Origin: Phycisphaerae bacterium
GTDB taxonomy: Bacteria; Planctomycetota; Phycisphaerae; Phycisphaerales; SM1A02
Assembly: GCA_016795035.1 (NCBI GenBank)
Contig: JAEUIT010000086.1
Location: 124,001 to 188,000, forward strand
Reading direction: 5' to 3'
Length of the DNA stretch: 64,000 bases
Numbering within the stretch: the first letter of the stretch is position 1; each line of letters opens with the position of its first letter. Of this stretch, positions 28,160 through 36,835 are shown one piece after another. A program made the translations under genes and the position numbers. Under the pieces are notes generated by a model. The model searched no databases, was not told the origin of the DNA, and saw only the letters and a list, made by a program, of their open reading frames with translations.

Positions 28160-29154
28160 GCGGCCTCCTTCTTCGCGAGGCGGTCGGCGATCTCGCGCAT
28201 CTGCCGCCGCGAGGCGCTGCGGAACGCGAGGCCAAGCGCCGCGGACCATTCCCACGGGCGATCCTCGCGGGCGATGCGCGCCGCGATCGATCGCCACGCC
28301 ATGCAGATCGTCGACTGCGAGTCGTCGAGGCGGACGGGAAGCCCGCAGGTCGACTCGAGTGCGGCGTGGAGCCGCTTGTCCTCGGCGAACGCGCCGGTCA
28401 GGCGGATCTCGGTCGGCGCTTGGCGGTCGGGCACGAACGCGGCGCCGTCGCGCAGGCATGCGGAGATCAGTTCCACGAACGTCTCGCACGAGTCGGTCGA
28501 GCGCGCGTATGCGATGCGGTCGCCCGTGAGGAGCATCGCGGTGGCGCCGTGGCGCGACGTGTCGACCGCGATGCGCACGCGCGACTGGTCGCTGTTCCTG
28601 CGGAAGACGCGGCTGCATGCGCGCGAGACCGCGACGAACGACGGTTCGGCGGCGTCGGGGATGAGCCCCCAGTCGAGCAATGGATGCAACAGCGACTCGA
28701 GCGCACCGCGGTCTGCGATGACCGCGATGACCTCGGTGCGCATGGCGTCGACCGGTGCAAGGCGAATGAAGCCGACTTCGGGCCGCGCGCACCACGGACG
28801 TTCGAGCACGAGACGCTCGACTTCGGCGCGCACGTCGTCGTCGTGGCCCTCCGTCACGCACAGCGCTTCGGTGCGCACCATCGTGTGCGGCAGGCCGATC
28901 ACGCACGAGTCGCCGCGGAAGCCCTCGCCCGCCACGGCGTTCGAGATGCGCTCCGCGGTGCGTTCGGGATGCGCGTCGTCATGGGCGACGCGCGCGGCTG
29001 CAACGACGTGTCCGCTCGACTGGTCGATCTGCAGGAGGCGGGCGATGCCGTCGCGGATGTCGATGGCGATCGGGCCGATCGCGGCCTGCCGGCGCCCGGC
29101 CCTGGCGATGCGACCCGCCACCCCACCGTGATTGTTCGACGAACGCGTCGGCAT
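28156..29154 (-). CDS. PilM-like actin-fold assembly protein
   Basis: 332 residues. The sequence has PIAIDIRDGIARLLQI near residue 30, like the first phosphate-binding strand of actin-fold proteins, and RIAVDTSRHGATAMLLTGD near residue 190, like the second. This agrees with PilM, a cytoplasmic ring protein that binds PilN. The match is weak elsewhere. It is the first of four tightly overlapping genes. Confidence 0.68.
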   Translation of the reverse strand: MPTRSSNNHGGVAGRIARAGRRQAAIGPIAIDIRDGIARLLQIDQSSGHVVAAARVAHDDAHPERTAERISNAVAGEGFRGDSCVIGLPHTMVRTEALCVTEGHDDDVRAEVERLVLERPWCARPEVGFIRLAPVDAMRTEVIAVIADRGALESLLHPLLDWGLIPDAAEPSFVAVSRACSRVFRRNSDQSRVRIAVDTSRHGATAMLLTGDRIAYARSTDSCETFVELISACLRDGAAFVPDRQAPTEIRLTGAFAEDKRLHAALESTCGLPVRLDDSQSTICMAWRSIAARIAREDRPWEWSAALGLAFRSASRRQMREIADRLAKKEAA

Positions 29155-29176
29155 GCTTCGAGCGACCAGTGAAGAG

Positions 29177-29803
29177 TTAGCCTGCGCCGGGCAACGTGAT
29201 CGAGCCGCCGCCGGTCTCGAGCTCGGGCGTCTCGAGGGTGATGTCGGTGACCGAGAGTCGGCCCGTCACGCCGTCGACGCTGATGCGGTAGCCGCTGCTT
29301 CCGCCGCGAATGACGATCTCGCCGCCGGTGCCGGGCTCATTGCCGGCCGTGATCGTGCCGCCGAGTTCATCGAACGTGATGAAGGGCGAGCCGCCATCGA
29401 GCTCGGCCGACGCGACGAACGCTTCGCCGAAGCGCTCGTCGTCGACGATGTTGACGATGTAGTGGCCGTTCGCGCCCTTCGGCGCAAGCGGGTCGCTGAC
29501 GTAGTTGGCGGTGTCGGGGTCGTACTCGTTGGCGAGATCGCTCTCGCGCACCTTCACGATGCACCAGCCGATGAACTGCCCTTCGGCCGCGGGATCGGGA
29601 AGGAAGACGAGTCGACGCGGCTCCTGGTTCGCGAGCGCGTCCGACTGCGCGAACGTGATGTCCGCGACGAGTCGTCGCACCGCGGCTTGGGTGTCGAAGT
29701 CGCCGCGGTCCCCGAGCACGGGAACGAGCAGCGCCCCCGCGAGGCCGAGGATGCCGATCACCAAGATGAGTTCGATAAGGGTGTAGCCGCGTGTGCGTCG
29801 CAT
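29177..29803 (-). CDS. Minor pseudopilin (GspH/FimT type)
   Basis: 208 residues from the ATG at 29803, which follows a good ribosome-binding site (GGGAGGGG). The type III signal is RTRGYTLIELILVIGILGLAG: cleavage after glycine, with tyrosine as the unusual first mature residue and glutamate at position 5. The C-terminal domain contains TAGNEPGTGGEIVIRGGSSG, as in GspH/FimT proteins. It would sit at the tip of the pseudopilus. Confidence 0.82.
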   Translation of the reverse strand: MRRTRGYTLIELILVIGILGLAGALLVPVLGDRGDFDTQAAVRRLVADITFAQSDALANQEPRRLVFLPDPAAEGQFIGWCIVKVRESDLANEYDPDTANYVSDPLAPKGANGHYIVNIVDDERFGEAFVASAELDGGSPFITFDELGGTITAGNEPGTGGEIVIRGGSSGYRISVDGVTGRLSVTDITLETPELETGGGSITLPGAG

Positions 29804-29868
29804 GTCCGTCCCCTCCCTGCCTCCGACGATTCGCCAACTCACGGAATCTCGGCGTGCCCGGAGCGCCG

Positions 29869-29893
29869 CGTCGTTGCCCTGGCTGCAACGACG
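29869..29893. repeat. Hairpin formed by facing CTGCAACG motif copies
   Basis: CGTCGTTGC (29869-29877) and GCAACGACG (29885-29893) pair perfectly over nine bases with a seven-base loop. The hairpin lies just after the stop of the membrane protein gene at 29907 and before the GspH-like gene, in the direction of transcription. Confidence 0.65.
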
Positions 29894-29906
29894 AGTGCCG
29901 ACGTCA

Positions 29907-30416
29907 TCACGGTCGCGGCTGCGTCGCGCCCGTCGCGGGCGTGATCGACGAGTTCGACGACTCGGGCACGGCCGGCATCGCGCCGGTCGCGGGCTTGACC
30001 GAGGACGTCGCCGACTCGGGCATCGGCGGAGCGACGCCGGTGGCCGGAGCGACGGAACCGCTCGGCGGCGGAACGACGCCCTTGATCGCGTCGCGCAGCT
30101 TCGCGTAGTCGAAGTCGAGCTTCATGTCGTTGAAGTTCGCGACGTTGACGCGAAGCTTGCCGCCAGTGACGGTCGACTCGAAGCGCTCGAGCTGCGAGCG
30201 GATAGCGCGGAGCTCGTTGAGCATGTCGAGGCGCTGCAGACCGGCGTTCGGGACGCCGCCATCGTTCGGCGGGCTCGGCGGAACCTGGGGCGCCGCGAGC
30301 GCGACGGATCCGAGAGGATCGCCGGCGATGTTGGTCCAGAGGACTCCGGCGAGCAGCACGGCGTTGACCGTGAGGATCGCGTTGAGATACGAGAGCTTCG
30401 AAGTGTGTTCAGCCAT
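29907..30416 (-). CDS. Single-span membrane protein with proline-rich repeats, in pseudopilin cluster
   Basis: 169 residues. The N-terminus KLSYLNAILTVNAVLLAGVLW is one membrane helix; a coiled coil follows (LNELRAIRSQLERFESTV). The end is a repeated proline/threonine region with three SxxPATG units. No family with known function is recognised. Its place between two pseudopilin genes suggests a part in the assembly machine or its envelope anchoring. Confidence 0.6.
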   Translation of the reverse strand: MAEHTSKLSYLNAILTVNAVLLAGVLWTNIAGDPLGSVALAAPQVPPSPPNDGGVPNAGLQRLDMLNELRAIRSQLERFESTVTGGKLRVNVANFNDMKLDFDYAKLRDAIKGVVPPPSGSVAPATGVAPPMPESATSSVKPATGAMPAVPESSNSSITPATGATQPRP

Positions 30417-30537
30417 TGGTCGTTTCCTCGCTGGGCGAGCCGCTGTGTCTCGTCATCGGACGTTCTATCCGTCCATGTGAGCGGACTTCCTCACGAGCCG
30501 ACGAATGCGTCGCCAATCCGGCAGATACCTCTCAACG

Positions 30538-30568
30538 ACAGCCGCCGCGGGAGTACCGCGGCGGCTGT
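30538..30568. terminator. Perfect GC-rich hairpin after the major pseudopilin gene
   Basis: ACAGCCGCCGCGG pairs with CCGCGGCGGCTGT across GAGTA, 13 perfect pairs. It lies about 60 bases after the stop of the GspG-like gene in its direction of transcription and before the next gene of the cluster. No T-run follows. Partial termination here would yield more major pseudopilin than downstream products; it could also protect the 3' end of the gspG message. Confidence 0.65.
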
Positions 30569-30630
30569 GCGATTGTGAGGTTGATGAGAGCCGAAGCTCA
30601 GATCACGAGGTGGTCAGAGCACCACTCGTA

Positions 30631-31053
30631 TCACCACTGGGTCGGATCGGTGCCGTCCGGGAGTTCCGGACCGTTGTCGACGTCATAGGTGACGCGGAGC
30701 GTGACACCGTCGAAGTCCCAGTCCCAGAAGCCGTTCGGAAGCTGCGGAACGGCCTGGAGGTACTGGAAGCCGCCGTTGAGGTCGTCCGGCGTGGTGAGCA
30801 GCGTGAAGAGGCCAGGCGCGTCGCCGTCGAGCGCTTCAAGACCGGCCGAGCCGTTCTTGACGCGATAGAGCTCGATCTGGCTGCGGATCGTCTGAAGCTG
30901 GCTCTTGACCGCAGAGACCTGCGCGTCCTGCGACGCGTTGGTGAACTGCGGGATCACGATCGCGGCAAGGATGCCGAGGATCACGACGACGATGAGAATT
31001 TCGATGAGCGTGAAGGCACGCTTACTGCGACGAGCATGAGTCGGAAGGTTCAT
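30631..31053 (-). CDS. gspG: Major pseudopilin (GspG/PilA type)
   Basis: 140 residues, the usual size of GspG. The start at 31053 follows the strong ribosome-binding site GGAGGAG. The prepilin motif is KRAFTLIEILIVVVILGIL, here with alanine instead of glycine before the cleavage site, which is allowed but uncommon. The C-terminal domain has the GspG pattern: SQLQTIRSQIELYRVKNG, then TTPDDLNGG and a PNGFWDWD segment. It is the first gene of the cluster reading leftwards. Confidence 0.88.
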   Translation of the reverse strand: MNLPTHARRSKRAFTLIEILIVVVILGILAAIVIPQFTNASQDAQVSAVKSQLQTIRSQIELYRVKNGSAGLEALDGDAPGLFTLLTTPDDLNGGFQYLQAVPQLPNGFWDWDFDGVTLRVTYDVDNGPELPDGTDPTQW

Positions 31054-31386
31054 CCTGACTCCTCCTTGAAAAGACCTTCGAACGAAGGTCAGAACTGCGG
31101 GGCACTCGCCTGGCGGCCTTCCCGTGGCGCGGCGGTCGATTTCCCCTAATCCCTGAACGCAGGTCCAACGTGAACCTGCAACGACGACAGAAGGTCCTCT
31201 CTCAACTACTCGCGGCTGCATCCCGAGAGACGCAATCGACGCCCTACACCATCGGATTGAAAACGCGGAGCGTTGAGCGTTTCGGTCACGGATCGGCTTC
31301 GTCAGCCGGTACAGACCGCACGGGTAGCCGAGGCGCTGCGATCGACGGAATCCGACCGCGAGTTTTCCGGACACCGACTGCGGACG
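31054..31386. other. Upstream region of the pseudopilin cluster
   Basis: About 330 bases between the GspG-like gene and the small PilZ-like gene. It holds the ribosome-binding site of gspG and must hold its promoter. One copy of the CTGCAACG motif is at 31176. No further element was recognised. Confidence 0.4.
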
Positions 31387-31659
31387 TCACGCGGCGAGAC
31401 GAGAGTCGATCTCGATGAAGACGCGAAACTGACCCGCGTCCGGCTCGCAGGCCCGGACGACGCCCCGACGGGCCATGAGCGATCTCGACTCGAATCCGAT
31501 CGAGACCTCGAGCCCCGCACGAAGCGGTTCCTGCGAGACGGCCCTGAGCTCCGGGCCTTGAAGGGCGATCGCAGACAGTTCATGCATGCGACCAAATTCG
31601 TCTCCAGCCAAGCCGAAGGCAGTTGCCCCGCCTTCAATCTGCGTCACACCGCGATGCAT
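31387..31659 (-). CDS. Small PilZ-like protein
   Basis: 90 residues from the ATG at 31659, which has GAGAGG upstream. The pattern ELSAIALQGPELRAVSQEPL then GLEVSIGFESRSLMARRGVV and FRVFIEID resembles the beta-barrel of PilZ domains, which bind c-di-GMP. The classic RxxxR and DxSxxG motifs are not intact, so ligand binding is doubtful. Its place upstream of a pilus cluster and on the same strand as an HD-GYP gene is suggestive. Short and compositionally plain, so the call is tentative. Confidence 0.45.
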   Translation of the reverse strand: MHRGVTQIEGGATAFGLAGDEFGRMHELSAIALQGPELRAVSQEPLRAGLEVSIGFESRSLMARRGVVRACEPDAGQFRVFIEIDSRLAA

Positions 31660-31869
31660 GGATCAAACACCTCTCTTGGGCCGATTGCCGACGCTGGCGA
31701 CCCGATGCGGGCACCCCAACGCCGACGACACCGAGTTTTCGGTCCTTCCGCGGCGTGACTGAACTGCTTCCGTCGAAATGCCCGCACGCATGACCTCGTG
31801 CGAACGAGGTTCAGATTTCGCTACCATTTTCGGAGCGCGCTTCGCCGATCTCTTCTCCCGGCAGCACCA

Positions 31870-32523
31870 ATGGTGAGGATTCGACCGTTCCAAGCTCTTC
31901 GTCCCGCGGGAAGCCGCGCCGCCTTGGTGTCCTGTCCACCGCCAGGCTGCAACGGAGACGAAGCCCCCTGCTGCGACGCCCACGGCGCGCTCGCGGACTC
32001 GTTCCGTCGTGCGCTCGCCGAAGCGGATCCGATGTCGGTGGCGTCGGTCGTGCAGCAGCTCGTCGAGCACGGCGCCCTCTGCGCCGACCCCGAACCCTTC
32101 CTTTACGTCTATCGCATCGCGCGCGGCGGCGAGCGGCAGATCGGCGTCGTCGCCATCACGCACCGCGACGACATCGAGGGTTGCGTGGACGCGGCTCCCG
32201 CCTGGCGCGAGCCGGCGGTCGTGGGCTATGACGATCCCAACGACTCCGTCGCGGTGATCGCCTGCGACGACATGAACGAGCGCCCGATCTTCCACTTCAA
32301 CGCCGGCGACGGCACGACCCACACGGCGTGGCTCGTGCGCGAACCGACGCGGTACGTCAGGGCGTTCGAGGCACTTGAGAGCCGCGGCCGCCTCTTGCGA
32401 CCGGGCGCCCACGCGAACGCCGGCGAAGTGCTGACGATTCTCGTCGCGAACGTCCGTTGCGACGCCCAACTCGGCTCGCCGCGCTGCGGCCTCTTCGTGC
32501 CCCGCACCGTGCTCGCTCGATAA
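31870..32523 (+). CDS. Truncated DUF1015-family protein
   Basis: 217 residues from the ATG at 31870. MVRIRPFQALRP is the characteristic N-terminus of DUF1015 proteins, which are usually about 400 residues long and found near serA and serC. Here the middle seems lost or rebuilt: the proline-tyrosine-aspartate segment after the N-terminus is replaced by SCPPPGCNGDE, which carries a copy of the CTGCAACG motif. The gene ends 17 bases before serA and is probably co-transcribed. The function of the family is unknown. Confidence 0.6.
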   Translation: MVRIRPFQALRPAGSRAALVSCPPPGCNGDEAPCCDAHGALADSFRRALAEADPMSVASVVQQLVEHGALCADPEPFLYVYRIARGGERQIGVVAITHRDDIEGCVDAAPAWREPAVVGYDDPNDSVAVIACDDMNERPIFHFNAGDGTTHTAWLVREPTRYVRAFEALESRGRLLRPGAHANAGEVLTILVANVRCDAQLGSPRCGLFVPRTVLAR

Positions 32524-32540
32524 GTGGTCTAATTCAGCCC

Positions 32541-33752
32541 ATGAAGGTGCTGATCGCTGACCGCTTCGAGAATTTCGCCGTCGAGGCGCTGAAGGCTCTT
32601 GGCTGCGACGTCGACGTGCGCCCCGACGTCACCGCGGACGAGTTGCCCGCGGCAATCGAGTCGACGCGACCGAACGTCCTCATCGTGCGCTCGAAGCGCG
32701 TGAACGCGAAGGCGCTCAACGCGACCGACCGGCTCGCGCTGGTCGTGCGCGCCGGCAGCGGCACGGATGCGATCGACATCGCCGAGGCGAGCCGCCGCGG
32801 CATCTTCGTGGCGAGCACGCCGGGCCGAAACGCGACCGCGGTCGCGGAGTTGGTGTGGGGACTCATCGTTGCATGCGACCGTCGGATCCCCGACCAGGTC
32901 AACGACCTGCGCGCCGGCCGCTGGAATCGCACGGAGTACGCGAAGTCGCAAGGGCTCTTCGGCAAGACGCTGGGGATCGTCGGATTCGGCCGCGTCGGCC
33001 GCGAAGTCGCGGCGCGCGGCCGTGCGTTCGGGATGCGTGTCGTCGCGTGGAGCCCGAGCCTCACCGAGGCCGAGTGCGACGCGGCGGGCGTCGACTACGT
33101 GGCGAACATCACCAACCTCGCGCGGCTCTCCGACGTCGTCTCGGTCAGCGTTGCAGCCAATAGCGCGACCGACGGAATCATCGGCGAGAAGTTCCTGAGT
33201 GCGATGCGCCAGCACGCGATCTTCATCAACACGAGCCGCGACACCGTCGTCGACGAGAAGGCGCTCGCCAAGGCGATCGACGAGAAGAACCTGCGCTGCG
33301 GGCTGGACGTGTTCGCCGGCGAGCCGTCGGGCGGCAGCGGCGACTTCCGCAATCCGCTCGCGCAGCATCCGAGCGTGTACGGCACGCATCACGTCGGCGC
33401 GCAGACGGAGCAGGCGATCCGCGCGTGTGCGACCGAAGCGGTGCGCATCGTGCAGGCGCTCGTCGAAGGCACGACGATCCCGAATTGCGTCAATCGCGCC
33501 GCCGCGACGCCTGCAACGGCGATCCTCACCGTGCGGCACCTGAATCGTCCGGGCGTCCTCGCCCACGTCTTCTACACGTTGGGGCAGGCCCAGATCAACG
33601 TGGAGGAAATGGAGAACGTGATCTACGAGGGCGGCGAGGCCGGCTGCGCGAAGGTGCATCTCTCGCGGATGCCGAGCGAGGAGCACATCCTCACGATCCG
33701 CAAGAACCCCAACGTGCTGGGAACGGCGTTGACGCTGATACGCAAGCCCTGA
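32541..33752 (+). CDS. serA: D-3-phosphoglycerate dehydrogenase
   Basis: 403 residues from the ATG at 32541. It oxidises 3-phosphoglycerate, the first step of serine synthesis. The NAD-binding motif is GIVGFGRVGREVA near residue 150; the catalytic arginine is in INTSRDTVVDE, with the expected glutamate and the THHVGAQTEQA histidine following. The last 75 residues form an ACT domain (LTVRHLNRPGVLAHVFYTLG), which usually mediates serine inhibition. It pairs with serC downstream. Confidence 0.93.
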   Translation: MKVLIADRFENFAVEALKALGCDVDVRPDVTADELPAAIESTRPNVLIVRSKRVNAKALNATDRLALVVRAGSGTDAIDIAEASRRGIFVASTPGRNATAVAELVWGLIVACDRRIPDQVNDLRAGRWNRTEYAKSQGLFGKTLGIVGFGRVGREVAARGRAFGMRVVAWSPSLTEAECDAAGVDYVANITNLARLSDVVSVSVAANSATDGIIGEKFLSAMRQHAIFINTSRDTVVDEKALAKAIDEKNLRCGLDVFAGEPSGGSGDFRNPLAQHPSVYGTHHVGAQTEQAIRACATEAVRIVQALVEGTTIPNCVNRAAATPATAILTVRHLNRPGVLAHVFYTLGQAQINVEEMENVIYEGGEAGCAKVHLSRMPSEEHILTIRKNPNVLGTALTLIRKP

Positions 33753-33761
33753 GGCCGGGAT

Positions 33762-33850
33762 GAAGGAGTGAGGATGTAGGATCAAGGGTGGAGGCGATCC
33801 AGTACCATTCCTCCCCTTGATCCTCGATCCTTGATCCTTGATCCTCCTCC
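33762..33850. repeat. Short-word inverted repeat between serA and serC
   Basis: The left arm (33762-33790) is rich in AGGAGTGAGGATG and GGATCAAGG. The right arm (33814-33850) consists of tandem GATCCTT units followed by CTCCTCC. They pair imperfectly around a loop near 33791-33813. The right arm reaches the serC start codon, so the hairpin could hide it. No ordinary purine-rich ribosome-binding site precedes serC. Confidence 0.5.
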
Positions 33851-33851
33851 A

Positions 33852-34943
33852 ATGGCTTCCGACTCTCCCCGTGCGTTCAACTTCTCCGCAGGCCCGTCCG
33901 CGCTTCCCGAGGAAGTGCTGCGCCAGGCCCAAGCCGACATCTGGTCGCTGCACGGCACGGGCATCGGCATCCTGGAGCACAGCCACCGCGGCAAGACGTT
34001 CGACAAGGTCCTCTTCGAGACCTTCGACGCGCTCCGCAAGGTGTCGAAGCTGGGCGACGACTACGAGATCATCCTGATGCCCGGCGGCGCGACCGTGCAG
34101 TTCGCGCTTCTCCCGATGAACTTCCTGCGCCCGGGCGACCGCGCGGCGTTCGTCGACTCGAGCATCTGGACGCGCGTGGCCTACGAGCAGGCCGTCAAGC
34201 AGGTGCCGTCGGAATACATCTGGTCCGCGAAGGCCACCAACTACGACCGCATCCCGAAGCCGGGCGAACTGCCCGACTGCTCGAAGTACGCGTACGTCCA
34301 GTACTGCACCAACAACACGGTCGAAGGATCGCAGTTCGACGGCCCGCTCGACGTGAACGCGCCGACGATCTGCGACGCCTCGAGCGACATCTTCTCGCGG
34401 CCGTACGACTACTCGAAGCACGCGGTCATCCTCGCCTGCGCGCAGAAGAACCTCGGCCCGAGCGGCAACACGGTGATGTTCGTGCGCCGCGACTGGCTCG
34501 AGCGATCGAACGACATCTCGCCGATCCTCTCCTTCCGCGAGAACGCGAAGGCGGAGTCGCGCCTGAACACGCCCAACACGTTCGGCATCTATCTCATCGG
34601 CGTCATGTGCCGCTGGCTCCTCGCGCAAGGCGGCATGGACGCGATGGGCAAGCGAAACGCGGAGAAGGCGAAGGTCGTCTACGACGCGATCGACAACTCC
34701 GGCGGCTTCTACGCCGGCACCGCGCAGCCGTGGTGCCGCTCGCAGATGAACGTGACGTTCCGCATCGCGAACCACGCGCTCGAGCAGCGTTTCATCGACG
34801 AGGCGACGCTGCTCGGCCTCGACGGCCTCACCGGCCACCGGTCCGTCGGCGGCATGCGGGCGTCGATCTACAACGCGGTGCCGCTCAAGGCGTGCGTCGC
34901 GCTCGCGGACTTCATGCGGGAATTCCAGCGGAAGAACGGCTGA
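33852..34943 (+). CDS. serC: Phosphoserine aminotransferase
   Basis: 363 residues from the ATG at 33852. It transfers the amino group from glutamate to 3-phosphohydroxypyruvate, the second step of serine synthesis. The N-terminus FNFSAGPSALPEEVL is the family hallmark, HSHRGKTF follows, and the pyridoxal-phosphate lysine is in ACAQKNLGPSGNTVM near residue 200. VGGMRASIYNAVP near the end is also typical. It forms the pathway pair with serA. Confidence 0.95.
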   Translation: MASDSPRAFNFSAGPSALPEEVLRQAQADIWSLHGTGIGILEHSHRGKTFDKVLFETFDALRKVSKLGDDYEIILMPGGATVQFALLPMNFLRPGDRAAFVDSSIWTRVAYEQAVKQVPSEYIWSAKATNYDRIPKPGELPDCSKYAYVQYCTNNTVEGSQFDGPLDVNAPTICDASSDIFSRPYDYSKHAVILACAQKNLGPSGNTVMFVRRDWLERSNDISPILSFRENAKAESRLNTPNTFGIYLIGVMCRWLLAQGGMDAMGKRNAEKAKVVYDAIDNSGGFYAGTAQPWCRSQMNVTFRIANHALEQRFIDEATLLGLDGLTGHRSVGGMRASIYNAVPLKACVALADFMREFQRKNG

Positions 34944-34952
34944 CGAACCGCC

Positions 34953-34973
34953 GCAACGCCGTCACCGCGTTGC
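34953..34973. terminator. Hairpin of inverted motif copies between convergent genes
   Basis: GCAACGC (34953-34959) pairs with GCGTTGC (34967-34973) over seven bases with a seven-base loop. It lies directly after the serC stop and overlaps the last codons of the convergent esterase gene. One arm belongs to an exact CGTTGCAG copy. A bidirectional terminator role is plausible. Confidence 0.55.
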
Positions 34974-36641
34974 AGGCGAGTTTGCCTTCTCGACGGCCTC
35001 CCATGCGATGCGCTGCATGGCGGCGATCGTCTCGGGCTTCGGCGGCGGCCACTCCTTCCCCTGCCAATTCTTATGGTTCCAGTAGGGTCCGCCCCAGCGG
35101 TCTTTGACCTCGAAGGGCAGTCCGACCGGCGAGCGGCCGAAGAGCGTGGCGTAGTGCACGCAGGCGACGAAGTACTTGCCGTATGGGTTCAGGTGGATGT
35201 CGTCGTCGAAGAGTTGCCCGCTCGACGTGACGCCCGGCACCGTGCCCGCGGCGATCGCGCGATCGAGCGCGAGAAGCGCACGGCCCGCAGGAATGAGCCG
35301 CACCTTCGCGTTCGGCAACGCGGAGCCGAGCTCGCGCACGAGATCGTCCCACATCGCGCGGTCGGCCTCGAGGCGCGGCGCCCACGCGAGCGTGCGCGTG
35401 GGGCTTGAGGTGTCGTAGGCGCATCCCTCGGGCGTGCCCGACTTGATGCAGTGCCACGGCTCGTAGACGTAGATGACGCACGCCGGATTGGCCGCGAGCG
35501 CCTCCCGCGCGAAGCGCTCCGCGTAGTCGCGCGTCTCCTTCATCTCGGCGGTCCCGCGCGGCACGCTGTCGATCAGGACGAGCGCGTTCCACTCCTTCGT
35601 CGGCAGGACCTCGAACCAGAAGCCGCGGAACTGCGGCTCGGGCGGCGATCGCGTCGAGGCGTCGCGCGTCCTCTCATCCCACTGCCATCGCAGCGGGGCC
35701 CCCGGCGTGAAGTGCTCCTTGAACCGGAAGGAGACTCCCGGCGTCGCCTCGGCGAGCGCCTTGACCATGTCGGGGATGTCCGACATCAGGCTGTGGCCGA
35801 TGTAGAAGGCCCGCACCTCACTCGTCGTTGCAGCCTTCGACTTCTTGCTGTGCTCCTTGAGGAATCGCACGATGAGCGGCGCGGCGTCGCGCGGGAACTC
35901 GTGGCCGCCGGGATGGATGAAGGTGACGACCGGCGTTCCGCCCGGCGATTCGAAGATCGTCGAACGCTCCGCCCACGGCTTCCCCTCCGCGTTGCAGCCG
36001 TTGATGCGCTTGACGGCGTCGACCACGCGCATCTGCATGTCGTAGCGCACGAGCGGGTCGCTCTGGCCCGCGATATGCATCATGGGAAGCGGTTTCAGGT
36101 TGCGCACGCCGCGCGTGCCCGCGCCGCTCGGCGCGACGGCGGCGAGGAGATCGGGGCGCGTCTCCCACAGGAGATAGGTGAAGCCTCCGCCATTCGAGTG
36201 TCCCGTCGCATAGACGCGCGACCGGTCGATCGCGCGATCGGCGCCGACCGACTCGATCAGCCGGTCGACGAACGCGAGGTCGCGGTCCTTCTGGTCACCC
36301 GGCGTTCGTTGCCAGCCGTTCTTCTTTCCTTCGGGATCGGTGAGCTGCCCGGGCGTCGGAAGTCCCTGGGGATAGACGACGATCGCGTCCGGCCAGAGCT
36401 CATGCGTGCGGAAGCCTTGGGCGACGTTTCGCGCCGTGCCGCCGTGTCCGTGGAACACGAAGACGAGCGGCGCGCCCGAGGCGGGCACGGCATCCTTTGC
36501 CGGGAGCGCCACCAGCGCTTCGCGTTGCACGCCGCCGATGTCGAGGGTGCGCCGTTCGAGCGCGCGCTGCGCCAGCGCAGTCGCAGGGAACGTGACGGCT
36601 ACGAGGAGCGCGACGAGCGCGCGAAGCCAGCGTCGAGTCAT
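34962..36641 (-). CDS. Exported two-domain hydrolase: PHB depolymerase-like esterase plus SGNH-like domain
   Basis: 559 residues with a signal peptide ending near ALAQ. Residues about 30-285 match the LpqC/feruloyl esterase family: FVFHGHGGTARNVAQGF is the oxyanion-hole region, ATGHSNGGGF the nucleophile elbow with the catalytic serine, and PGGHEFP the catalytic histidine. Residues about 295-559 form a second domain starting FYIGHSLMSDIP and ending with DDIHLNPYGKY, like SGNH-type hydrolases where the DxxH pair is catalytic. A role in breaking down plant or algal polysaccharide esters is likely from the families. Confidence 0.82.
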   Translation of the reverse strand: MTRRWLRALVALLVAVTFPATALAQRALERRTLDIGGVQREALVALPAKDAVPASGAPLVFVFHGHGGTARNVAQGFRTHELWPDAIVVYPQGLPTPGQLTDPEGKKNGWQRTPGDQKDRDLAFVDRLIESVGADRAIDRSRVYATGHSNGGGFTYLLWETRPDLLAAVAPSGAGTRGVRNLKPLPMMHIAGQSDPLVRYDMQMRVVDAVKRINGCNAEGKPWAERSTIFESPGGTPVVTFIHPGGHEFPRDAAPLIVRFLKEHSKKSKAATTSEVRAFYIGHSLMSDIPDMVKALAEATPGVSFRFKEHFTPGAPLRWQWDERTRDASTRSPPEPQFRGFWFEVLPTKEWNALVLIDSVPRGTAEMKETRDYAERFAREALAANPACVIYVYEPWHCIKSGTPEGCAYDTSSPTRTLAWAPRLEADRAMWDDLVRELGSALPNAKVRLIPAGRALLALDRAIAAGTVPGVTSSGQLFDDDIHLNPYGKYFVACVHYATLFGRSPVGLPFEVKDRWGGPYWNHKNWQGKEWPPPKPETIAAMQRIAWEAVEKANSPATR

Positions 36642-36835
36642 GCGTCCGCTATCGGCTCACGTGCGGGGTCCGGTCCGACCGACACTCCGCACTCGCGACG
36701 AAGACCGGCAAACTCGAACACGCGCTCCGCCGATCGAACAACGTCCGCCTACAAACTCTCCGCGATTTCGACATTCGCGCTTCCAGACCTCGACGCGCGT
36801 GCGAAGATACGTCGGTAGGCACATTCCCCATACCC

